Assembly (NCBI RefSeq): GCF_014653115.1
Contig: NZ_BNAD01000001.1
Coordinates: forward strand, 843,433 to 907,432
DNA length: 64,000 nucleotides
Source of the DNA: Nocardioides flavus (ex Wang et al. 2016)
GTDB lineage: Bacteria; Actinomycetota; Actinomycetes; Propionibacteriales; Nocardioidaceae
Reading direction: 5' to 3'
Shown: positions 32,761 through 39,763 of the stretch, piece after piece
How the letters are laid out: the number at the start of each line of letters is the position of its first letter
How positions within the stretch are numbered: position 1 is the first letter of the stretch
Program-made: the position numbers and the translations under genes
The notes under the pieces: generated by a model
Seen by the model: the letters and a program-made list of their open reading frames with translations, nothing else
Told to the model about the DNA's origin: nothing
The model's database searches: none

Positions 32761-33920
32761 GCACCCCGGTCCCCGACGTGGTCCTCGACGACGTGCGCCG
32801 CCGCCTCGCCGCGACGGCCGGCGAGCTGACGCCCCACCGGGTGGCGGAGGCGCTGCGTGCGTCGGGGTCGCCCGTCGGCGACGCGACGGTCCTCGCGGTC
32901 CACGACCTGCTCCGCCGCGACGTGCTCGGTGCCGGCCCGCTGGAGGACCTGCTCCGGCTCCCCGACGTCACCGACGTGCTCGTCAACCGCCCGGACGAGG
33001 TCTGGATCGACCGCGGCACCGGGCTGGAGCGGGTGCCGGTGACCTTCCCCGACGACGCCTCCGTGCGCCGCCTCGCCCAACGACTGGCCGCCTCGGCCGG
33101 GCGGCGGCTCGACGACGCCACCCCGCACGCCGACGTACGCCTCCCCGACGGCACCCGCTTCCACGCGGTGCTGGCCCCCGTCGCCCGCTCCGGCACGGTC
33201 CTCTCGCTGCGGGTGCCCCGCGGCCGCGTGTGGACCCTGCCCGAGCTGGTCGAGGCGGGCGCGGTGCCGCCGGACGGCGCGTTCCTGCTCGAGGAGGTCG
33301 TCGACTCGCGCTGCGCGTTCCTCGTCACCGGCGGCACCGGCACCGGCAAGACGTCGGTGCTCTCGGCACTGCTGTCCCTGGTCGACCCGGGAGAACGGAT
33401 CGTGGTCGTCGAGGACGCCAGCGAGCTCCGGCCCGAGCACGGGCACGTCGTCGCCCTCGAGGGGCGCCCGGCCAACGTCGAGGGCGCCGGTGAGATCTCC
33501 CTGCAGACCCTCGTGCGCCAGGCCCTGCGGATGCGTCCAGACAGGCTCGTCGTCGGGGAGGTGCGCGGATCTGAGGTGGTCGACCTGCTCGCCGCCCTCA
33601 ACACCGGCCACGGCGGCGGCTGCGGCACGCTCCACGCCAACTCGGCCGCTGACGTCCCGGCGCGGATCGAGGCGCTCGCGCTCGCCGCGGGCCTGCCGCG
33701 TGCGGCCGCGCACAGCCAGCTCGCCTCGGCGCTCGACGTGGTGATCCACCTCGGCCGCGGCCGCGACGGGCGCAGGCGCATCCTCGAGCTGGGGGTCCCC
33801 GAGCGGGACGACTCGGGGCTGGTCGTCCTGCGGACCGCGGCGACCTTCGTGTCCGACCGTGTGGCGCGCGGCCCGGCGGCCGGAGCCCTGGCAGCGCGCC
33901 TTCGCTCGGCGGCCCGGTGA
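32757..33920 (+). CDS. tadA: TadA/CpaF-family pilus assembly ATPase
   Basis: A 387-residue secretion ATPase that powers assembly of Flp pili. It shows Walker A GGTGTGKTS (residues about 191-199), an Asp box (VVVEDASEL), Walker B RMRPDRLVVGEVRGSEV and a His box (TGHGGGCGTLHANS). It acts at the inner face of the membrane on the TadBC platform. Overlaps on both sides (ATGA before, GTGA after) show tight coupling with ssd and tadB. Confidence 0.95.
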   Translation: MSTPVPDVVLDDVRRRLAATAGELTPHRVAEALRASGSPVGDATVLAVHDLLRRDVLGAGPLEDLLRLPDVTDVLVNRPDEVWIDRGTGLERVPVTFPDDASVRRLAQRLAASAGRRLDDATPHADVRLPDGTRFHAVLAPVARSGTVLSLRVPRGRVWTLPELVEAGAVPPDGAFLLEEVVDSRCAFLVTGGTGTGKTSVLSALLSLVDPGERIVVVEDASELRPEHGHVVALEGRPANVEGAGEISLQTLVRQALRMRPDRLVVGEVRGSEVVDLLAALNTGHGGGCGTLHANSAADVPARIEALALAAGLPRAAAHSQLASALDVVIHLGRGRDGRRRILELGVPERDDSGLVVLRTAATFVSDRVARGPAAGALAARLRSAAR

Positions 33921-34597
33921 ACGCCTGGGTCGCGGCCGTCCTCGCCGCGCTGCTCACCGCGACGGCGGTCGCGTGCCTCGTGCCACCCGTCCGGTCGACC
34001 CCGGGAGTGCCGCGACCCGCGCTGCGGGTGCGCCCCTTCTCCCCGTACGCCGCCCGCCGCCGCACCGCGGCCGACCAGGCCGCGGTGCTCGAGGTGTGCG
34101 ACCTCCTCGCCGCCGACCTCGCCGCCGGCCGCCCGCCCGAGGCCGCGCTCTCGGCTGCGGCCGAGCGCTGGCCGCCGCTCGTCCCCGTGGTCGACGCACT
34201 GCGCCTCGGCGCGGACGTCCCTGACGCGATGCGTCGCCTGGCGAGCGCCCGGAAGGGCGCGGCGGACCTCCACTGGGTCGCCGGGGCCTGGCAGGTCGCC
34301 CAGCACTCGGGGCACGGGCTGGCCACGGCGCTCGAGCGCACCTCCCGGGGCCTGCGGGCCCGACGGCGGACCCGGCGTCTCGTCGACTCCGAGCTGGCCT
34401 CGGCCCGGGCGACCGCCCGGCTGGTCGCCTGCCTGCCCGTGGCGGTGCTGCTCATGGGCTCGGGAGCCGGCTCCGACCCGTGGTCGTTCCTGCTCGGCAC
34501 CCCGGTCGGCTGGGTCTGTGCTGCCGTGGGGGCGAGCCTCCTCGTCGTGGGGCTCTGGTGGATCGAGCGGCTGGCCGACCGGGCGGCCGCGCCATGA
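33917..34597 (+). CDS. tadB: TadB-like pilus platform protein (T2SS F family)
   Basis: A 226-residue membrane protein with an N-terminal span, a cytosolic T2SSF helical domain (EVCDLLAADLAAGRPPEAALSAAAERWP through VAQHSGHGLATALERTS) and two C-terminal spans. Shorter than proteobacterial TadB, as usual in actinobacteria. Starts GTG overlapping tadA and ends overlapping tadC. Confidence 0.88.
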   Translation: MNAWVAAVLAALLTATAVACLVPPVRSTPGVPRPALRVRPFSPYAARRRTAADQAAVLEVCDLLAADLAAGRPPEAALSAAAERWPPLVPVVDALRLGADVPDAMRRLASARKGAADLHWVAGAWQVAQHSGHGLATALERTSRGLRARRRTRRLVDSELASARATARLVACLPVAVLLMGSGAGSDPWSFLLGTPVGWVCAAVGASLLVVGLWWIERLADRAAAP

Positions 34598-35283
34598 CCT
34601 GGCTCAGCGTGGCCCTCACTGCCGCGGCGGTGGCGGTGGCGCTGCCGTCCTTGCCGCCGCTGGGCGCCGTCCGGGTGCGCGGGCCGGGCGGAGGCGGGCT
34701 GCGACCGGTGGCGGTGGTCGGCGTCGCGATCGGCGGCTGGCTGGTGGTCGGGGGCACCGCCGGTCTGGTCGTCGCCCTGGTCGCGGCCGCGCTGGCGCGC
34801 CACGCGCTCGCAGGTGCTGAGACCGCGCCCGCCCGACGCGAGCGCGAGGAGGTGGAGCGGACCCTGCCCCACCTCGTCGACCTGTTCGCCTCGACGCTGC
34901 GTGCCGGGGCCGAACCCGTCGCCGGCCTCGCCCGCGTGTGCGCCGCCCTGCCCGGCCCCGCCGCCGAGCGGCTGGCGCCGGTGGTCGAGCGTGCCCGCTG
35001 GGGCTCCGGAGCCGACGCGTGGGCCGCGGTCGCCGACGACGAGTCGCTGGCGCCGCTGGCTCGCGCCCTCGTGCGGTCCCAGGTCTCCGGGGCCTCCGTG
35101 GTCCAGGCCGTCGAACGCCTCGCCGACGAGCTCGAGCGGGAGTCGCTCGCGCGCGCCGAGGACGCAGCGCGCCGGGTCGGCGTGGCTGCCGCCGTCCCGC
35201 TGGGGGTGTGCCTGCTGCCGGCCTTCATGCTGCTCGGTGTCGTGCCGACGGTCGCCTCGCTGTTCGGCACGGTGGCGCCGTGA
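34594..35283 (+). CDS. tadC: TadC-like pilus platform protein (T2SS F family)
   Basis: A 229-residue second platform protein: two N-terminal spans, a cytosolic T2SSF domain (TLPHLVDLFASTLRAGAEPVAGLARVCAALPG, then LVRSQVSGASVVQAVERLADELE) and a C-terminal span. It pairs with TadB and the TadA ATPase in the inner-membrane machine. The start overlaps the tadB stop (ATGA). Confidence 0.88.
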   Translation: MTWLSVALTAAAVAVALPSLPPLGAVRVRGPGGGGLRPVAVVGVAIGGWLVVGGTAGLVVALVAAALARHALAGAETAPARREREEVERTLPHLVDLFASTLRAGAEPVAGLARVCAALPGPAAERLAPVVERARWGSGADAWAAVADDESLAPLARALVRSQVSGASVVQAVERLADELERESLARAEDAARRVGVAAAVPLGVCLLPAFMLLGVVPTVASLFGTVAP

Positions 35284-35447
35284 CGGACCACCGGATCGAC
35301 CGCCGCACGGGCCGCGAGGTGTCCACAGGGCTGCTGCTGGAGGCGTCCTCCACAGGCGGGACGGAGTACGGGTGCGGGCGCTCCGGGCTGCTCGCAGGCT
35401 GGTCCCGGTCGGGGCTCATCGGGAGCTCCGCGACGACAGGGGAAACG

Positions 35448-35627
35448 ATGATGGTCCAGCGTCACGACAGGTCGGAGTCGGGCATCACCACCGCGGAGTA
35501 CGCCGTGGGCACCGCGGCCGGGGCCGGGTTCGCCGGCCTCCTCTACACGCTGCTGACGGGGGCGTTCGGCGATCGGCTGCTCGAGCGGCTCTTCACGCAC
35601 GTCATGGGTCTGCTCGGCATCGGCTGA
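35448..35627 (+). CDS. Flp-type pilin, DUF4244 family
   Basis: A 59-residue small prepilin. The processing site is G|ITTAEY, with glycine at -1 and glutamate at +5, followed by a hydrophobic helix (AVGTAAGAGFAGLLYTLL). An AGGGGAA ribosome-binding site supports the ATG at 35448. A GTG at 35280, overlapping the tadC stop, would give a 115-residue form, but the added residues look unlike the family. It is the likely major subunit of the pilus. No prepilin peptidase gene is in the window. Confidence 0.85.
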   Translation: MMVQRHDRSESGITTAEYAVGTAAGAGFAGLLYTLLTGAFGDRLLERLFTHVMGLLGIG

Positions 35628-35989
35628 TGGCCGTGCGGGCTCGGCACGAGCGTGGCGCGGCGACCGCCGAGCTCGCCATCGGCATCCCGTTGCTGGTCGC
35701 GTTGACCGCCGGTCTGGTGTGGATGCTGGCGGTCGGCGCGGCGCAGGTCCGCGTCGTCGACGCCTCCCGCGAGGCTGCCCGGGTCGTGGCCCGGGGTGAC
35801 GACGTGTCCTCGGCCGAGGCGGTCGCCCTGCGGATCGCTCCGGAGTCGGCGCGGGTGCACGTCGCGCTGGCGGACGGCCGGGTGGAGGTCACGACGACCG
35901 CCCGCGTGCGGGGGCCGGGCGGGCTGCTGGGGTCCCTGCCGGGGGTGACGGTGAGCGCCGCCGCCGTCGCGGTGGTGGAGCAGTCATGA
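35627..35989 (+). CDS. tadE: TadE-family pseudopilin
   Basis: A 120-residue protein with a prepilin-like site (G|AATAEL, glutamate at +5), a hydrophobic helix (GIPLLVALTAGLVWMLAVG) and a TadE-like body (VRVVDASREAARVVARGDD). A minor pilin of the Tad system. TGATG overlap with the pilin gene and ATGA overlap with the next gene. Confidence 0.88.
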   Translation: MAVRARHERGAATAELAIGIPLLVALTAGLVWMLAVGAAQVRVVDASREAARVVARGDDVSSAEAVALRIAPESARVHVALADGRVEVTTTARVRGPGGLLGSLPGVTVSAAAVAVVEQS

Positions 35990-36336
35990 GGCGGCGTGAC
36001 GACGACACGGGTGGAGCCACCGTCCTGGTGGTGGCGATGGCGGGGGTGCTGGTATTCGTGATGGCCGGCCTGGGTGCGGCGGGCGGCCTGGTCGTCGCGC
36101 AGCGCCGCGTCCAGGCGGCCGCCGACCTCGCGGCGCTCGCCGGTGCGACCGCCACCGGCGACCCGTGCGGGGAGGCTGCCCGGGTCGCGGCCGCCAACGA
36201 CGCGGCCCTGGACCGGTGCAGCCTCGACGCCGAGGTCGTCAGCGTCGTGGTGTCCGTGCCCGGACCGGTGTTGTCGTGGGCGTCGAGGTGGTCGCAGGTC
36301 CGGGTGAGCGCCGAGGCGCGCGCCGGTCCCGGGTGA
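35986..36336 (+). CDS. TadE-like protein of the helicase/secretion neighbourhood (Rv3654c-like)
   Basis: A 116-residue protein with one membrane span (TVLVVAMAGVLVFVMAGLGAAGGLVV) and the typical QRRVQAAADLAALAGA continuation seen in TadG/TadE-like proteins that sit between the tad genes and the DUF1998 helicase in actinobacteria. Two cysteines (GDPCGEA and DRCSLD) could pair outside the membrane. In the mycobacterial relative Rv3654c a host-cell effector role was reported; no such role can be inferred here. It is the last gene of the tad operon. Confidence 0.85.
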   Translation: MRRRDDDTGGATVLVVAMAGVLVFVMAGLGAAGGLVVAQRRVQAAADLAALAGATATGDPCGEAARVAAANDAALDRCSLDAEVVSVVVSVPGPVLSWASRWSQVRVSAEARAGPG

Positions 36337-36340
36337 GCCC

Positions 36341-36652
36341 TCAGGCGGTGTCGTGCCGCTCGGGGGTCTCGTCGCGGCGCTCGGCCTCGACCCGCTCGAG
36401 CTTCTCGTTGAGCTTGGCCAGCTCCTTGCGCTCGCGCCGGTGCGCCAGGCTGCGCTTCGTGCCCCACTTGAGGATCGCGAACCCCCACAGGATGGCGGCG
36501 CCTGCGGCGACCCCGACGAGGAAGGACTCGAGCGTGGTCACGTTGAAGCCGAGCAGCTCGCCGCCGCCGCCGGGCACGTCCTCGCTGACGAAGATGGCGG
36601 ACAGCACCGCGATGGCGCCGAGGATGAGGAGGCCGAGGCCGAGGATCACCAT
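36341..36652 (-). CDS. Small two-span membrane protein with charged tail
   Basis: A 103-residue protein: a span at the N-terminus (VILGLGLLILGAIAVLSAIFV), a short glycine-rich loop, a second span (FLVGVAAGAAILWGFAILKWG), then a highly charged probably coiled-coil tail (RRERKELAKLNEKLERVEAERRDE). The layout recalls LapA-domain proteins. I chose the ATG at 36652 because a TAGATT hexamer lies 7 nt upstream. It converges with the tad operon 4 nt away. Confidence 0.75.
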   Translation of the reverse strand: MVILGLGLLILGAIAVLSAIFVSEDVPGGGGELLGFNVTTLESFLVGVAAGAAILWGFAILKWGTKRSLAHRRERKELAKLNEKLERVEAERRDETPERHDTA

Positions 36653-36659
36653 GCGCCCG

Positions 36660-36665
36660 AATCTA
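36660..36665 (-). promoter_or_regulatory. -10 hexamer for leaderless mRNA
   Basis: TAGATT (minus strand) lies 7 nt before the ATG at 36652 and directly after the helicase stop. Confidence 0.4.
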
Positions 36666-39011
36666 GCCCCAACCCCCAGGACGCGGTGCACCCGCGAGGA
36701 GGGCGTCCAGCAGGGCGATGGCACCGGCCTTGTCGAGCGGGTTGTTCTGGTTGCCGCACTTGGGTGACTGGATGCACGACGGGCACCCGCTGACGCACTC
36801 GCAGCCGGCGATGGCCTCGCGGGTCGCGGACAGCCAGGCGACAGCCGTACGGAACCCGCGCTCGGAGAAGCCGGCCCCGCCCGGGTGGCCGTCGTAGACG
36901 AAGACGGTCAGCACGCCGGTGTCGGCGTGACGTGCCGTCGACACGCCACCGATGTCCCACCGGTCGCACGTCGCGAAGAGAGGGAGCAGCCCGATCGAGC
37001 AGTGCTCGGCGGCGTGGGCCGCGCCCGGCACGTCGAGTGCGTCCAGCCCGGCCTCGGCGACCACGTCGTCGGGCACCGTCCACCACACGGCCGTGGTCCG
37101 CACCGTCCGCTCGGGCAGGTCGAGCGGCTCCTCGCCCAGCACCTCGCCGCCGGGCTGGCGACGCCGGAGGAAGGAGACCACCTGGTGCGACACGTCGACC
37201 TCGCCGAGGGCCAGCTCGCACCCGGCCCACGACTGCCGCTCGCGGGTGGCGACGATGCTGATGTCGGTGACCTCGCGTGCGGTGGTGCTCCAGGCAGGGT
37301 CGTCGCGACGCATGACCGCCACGTGGTGCTCGAGGTCGAGGTCCTCGACGACCCAGGTCTCGCCCTGGTGGACGTACACCGCGCCGGGATGGGCCTGGTT
37401 GTGGGCGCCGCCGGCGTCGACGGTGCCCACCACGCGGCCGGTGTCCGCCTCGATCAGCTGCACCGGCGATCCGCCCGCCGAGCGGATGTCGGCGAGGTCG
37501 GCGGCGCGCGACCGGTCGGTCCAGAACCATCCGCGCGGCCGCCGCCGCAGCAGCCCCAGGCCGGTCAGCTCGTCGAGGACCTCGCGCGCGGTGGGCCCGA
37601 ACAGAGGCAGGTCGGCCTCGGTGAGCGGCTGCTCCTGCGCGGCGGCGCACAGGTGCGGTCCCATCACGTGGGGGTTCGACGGGTCGAACACGGACGCCTC
37701 GACGGGGGCGCCGATGAGCATCTCGGGGTGGGTCACCAGGTAGGTGTCGAGCGGGTCGTCCTTGGCGACCAGCACGCCGAGCGCGTCCTGCGCCCCGCGT
37801 CCGGCTCGGCCGACCTGCTGCCAGAAGGCCGCGCGGGTTCCGGGGAACCCGGCGACCAGGACGGCGTCGAGCCCGCTGATGTCGATGCCGAGCTCGAGCG
37901 CGTTGGTGGCGGCCAGCCCGACGAGGTCTCCCCGCCGCAGCTCCGCCTCGAGCGCCCGCCGCTCCTCGGGCAGGTAGCCGCCTCGGTAGGCCGCGATCCG
38001 TCCGGGCAGCGACGGGTCGACCTCGGCCAGCAGGTCGGCGGCGGTCAGCGCCACCTGCTCGACGCCGCGCCGAGACCGGACGAAGGCCAGGGTCCGGACG
38101 TCCTCGGCGACCAGGTCGGCGAGGAGGTCGGCGACCTCCGACGACGCGGCCCGCCGTACGGGAGCGCCGTTCTCGCCGGCGTGGGAGGTGAAGGGCGGCT
38201 CCCAGAGCAGCAGCGACATCTCCCCGCGGGGCGAGTCGTCGCGGGTCAGTGCCACGACATCGAGCCCGGTGAGCCGCGCGGCCGTCACCTCGGGCTCGGC
38301 CACGGTCGCGGAGGCGAGCACGAAGGTGGGGTGCGCCCCGTACATCGCGCACACCCGCCGCAGCCGGCGCAGCACGTGGGAGACGTGCGCCCCGAAGACC
38401 CCGCGGTAGTGGTGGCACTCGTCGACCACGACGTAGCGGACCGAGCCGAGCAGTCGCGCCCAGCGGTGGTGCGAGGGCAGCAGCGAGCGGTGGAGCATGT
38501 CGGGGTTGGTGAGGACGTACTCGCCGAAGTCGCGCGTCCAGTCGCGCTCCTCGCGAGAGCTGTCGCCGTCGTGCGCGGCGAGGCGCACGTCGAGCCCGAG
38601 CGACTCGAGCCCGGCGAGCTGGTCGTGGGCGAGCGCCTTCGTCGGCGCGAGGTAGAGCACCGCCGCACCGCGCTCGCCGCGAGGTCCGCGGGCCGCGCGG
38701 ATCGCGGACAGTGCCGGGAGCTGGTAGGCCAGCGACTTCCCCGAGGCGGTGCCGGTCGCGACGATGACGTGGTCGCCCGCGTGGGCCGCGTCGGCGGCCA
38801 CCACCTGGTGCCGCCACGGCCGCGCGACGCCCTGGGCGGCGTACGCCCTGCGGACGTCGTCGGGCACCCAGTCCGGCCAGTCCTCGTGGACCGCCTGCCG
38901 GGCGGGCAGCACCTCGAGGTGGCGCAGCCGGTCCTCGCGCCCGGGCACCGCGATCAGCCGGCGGACCAGGGTGTCGACCGGCGGCGCGACACCGGCGCGG
39001 GAGTGGCTCAC
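36663..39011 (-). CDS. DEAD/DEAH helicase with DUF1998 zinc-binding C-terminus (MrfA-like)
   Basis: A 782-residue superfamily 2 helicase. Motif I is ATGTASGKSLAYQLP, motif II is VVDECHHY (DECH), motif III is LASATVAEP, motif VI is QQVGRAGRG. The C-terminal DUF1998/MZB domain has four clustered cysteines, CECVSGCPSCIQSPKC, for zinc. Bacillus MrfA, with the same layout, repairs mitomycin DNA adducts, so a DNA-repair role is likely. I chose the GTG at 39011 because the larger frame beyond it crosses low-complexity repeats and bldG antisense. The helicase-bldG divergent pair is conserved in Streptomyces. Confidence 0.9.
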   Translation of the reverse strand: MSHSRAGVAPPVDTLVRRLIAVPGREDRLRHLEVLPARQAVHEDWPDWVPDDVRRAYAAQGVARPWRHQVVAADAAHAGDHVIVATGTASGKSLAYQLPALSAIRAARGPRGERGAAVLYLAPTKALAHDQLAGLESLGLDVRLAAHDGDSSREERDWTRDFGEYVLTNPDMLHRSLLPSHHRWARLLGSVRYVVVDECHHYRGVFGAHVSHVLRRLRRVCAMYGAHPTFVLASATVAEPEVTAARLTGLDVVALTRDDSPRGEMSLLLWEPPFTSHAGENGAPVRRAASSEVADLLADLVAEDVRTLAFVRSRRGVEQVALTAADLLAEVDPSLPGRIAAYRGGYLPEERRALEAELRRGDLVGLAATNALELGIDISGLDAVLVAGFPGTRAAFWQQVGRAGRGAQDALGVLVAKDDPLDTYLVTHPEMLIGAPVEASVFDPSNPHVMGPHLCAAAQEQPLTEADLPLFGPTAREVLDELTGLGLLRRRPRGWFWTDRSRAADLADIRSAGGSPVQLIEADTGRVVGTVDAGGAHNQAHPGAVYVHQGETWVVEDLDLEHHVAVMRRDDPAWSTTAREVTDISIVATRERQSWAGCELALGEVDVSHQVVSFLRRRQPGGEVLGEEPLDLPERTVRTTAVWWTVPDDVVAEAGLDALDVPGAAHAAEHCSIGLLPLFATCDRWDIGGVSTARHADTGVLTVFVYDGHPGGAGFSERGFRTAVAWLSATREAIAGCECVSGCPSCIQSPKCGNQNNPLDKAGAIALLDALLAGAPRPGGWG

Positions 39012-39060
39012 GACCGCAGTCTGGCAAAGACCGGGGACAGCGCCGGGAGGGGTTCCGGGG

Positions 39061-39096
39061 GAGATCGGGGGGAGATCGGGGGGAGATCGGGTGCAG
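39061..39096. repeat. Tandem 12-bp repeat in the helicase-bldG intergenic region
   Basis: GAGATCGGGGGG is repeated at 39061 and 39073, with a diverged third copy at 39085 and a partial fourth after it. It lies in the 219-nt gap between two divergent genes, where it may affect promoter spacing or be a slippage-prone tract. Confidence 0.7.
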
Positions 39097-39230
39097 ATCG
39101 GGCAGGGCATGTGGAGAGGACCCCTGCGGAACCCTTGTGACTCGTGGTTTGATACCACCCGAATGGACCGAGGGCACCGGCGTGCCCGCAGGCGCACTGT
39201 CCGAACGAGTTCGGGGACCGGGGAGCAGTC

Positions 39231-39566
39231 GTGGATCTCACCCTTGCGACACGCGAGGTGGACGGGCGTGCCGTCGTGGCCGTCGGCGGGGAGATCGACG
39301 TCTACACCGCGCCCAAGCTGCGTGACTGCATCACCGACCTCGTCAGCGCCGGCACCTACGACATCGTGATCGACCTCGAGGCCGTCGAGTTCCTCGACTC
39401 CACCGGCCTCGGCGTCCTCGTGGGCGGGCTGAAGAAGGTCCGGGCCCACGACGGCTCGCTCGACCTCGTCTGCACCCAGGAGCGGCTGCTCAAGATCTTC
39501 CGCATCACCGGTCTGGCCAAGGTGTTCGTCATCCACGACTCCGTCGGCACCGCTCCCACCGCCTGA
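39231..39566 (+). CDS. bldG: Anti-sigma factor antagonist BldG (STAS domain)
   Basis: A 111-residue SpoIIAA-like STAS protein. The phosphorylation site is S57 in [13 protein letters not shown]. Unphosphorylated, such proteins bind anti-sigma factors and release the sigma factor. Orthology to Streptomyces BldG is supported by sequence and by the divergent DUF1998 helicase. In Streptomyces an anti-sigma factor gene follows bldG; here hppA follows instead, so the partner kinase must be elsewhere. The GTG start has GGGGAG about 6 nt upstream. Confidence 0.92.
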   Translation: MDLTLATREVDGRAVVAVGGEIDVYTAPKLRDCITDLVSAGTYDIVIDLEAVEFLDSTGLGVLVGGLKKVRAHDGSLDLVCTQERLLKIFRITGLAKVFVIHDSVGTAPTA

Positions 39567-39595
39567 CCCTCGCGCGCGACCCGCGCCGTCGACCA

Positions 39596-39623
39596 CCCCT
39601 CCGGACGTGTCCCGAGGGGTTTT
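39596..39623 (+). terminator. Intrinsic terminator after bldG
   Basis: Hairpin CCCCTC (39596-39601) with GAGGGG (39614-39619), extended by an inner GGAC/GTCC stem, followed by TTTT at 39620-39623. It is the only classic U-tailed terminator noted in the central part of the window. Confidence 0.85.
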
Positions 39624-39665
39624 GCACGTTCGAACCCGGTCCCGGACCAGACACCCGGTGTGGTG

Positions 39666-39708
39666 TGGGTCACGCTGCCCCGTGATCTGGGTCACGTCTG
39701 CGTAGACT
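39666..39708 (+). promoter_or_regulatory. Promoter region of hppA with paired direct repeats
   Basis: TGGGTCACG occurs at 39666-39674 and 39688-39696, spaced 22 bp, about two helical turns. A -10-like TAGACT follows at 39703-39708. This leaves a leader of about 50 nt before the hppA start, which has GAGGA. The repeats could bind an activator just upstream of the polymerase. Confidence 0.4.
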
Positions 39709-39763
39709 CCGGCGCGTTCACGGATGTGTTTCCAGTGCCAGCTCAAGTCCGAGGAGGACACGA

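Noticed and set aside
36663..39761. Longer helicase start reaching across bldG
   Set aside because: The extension would cover the tandem 12-bp repeats and bldG antisense and has no helicase-family sequence. The GTG at 39011 gives the expected length.
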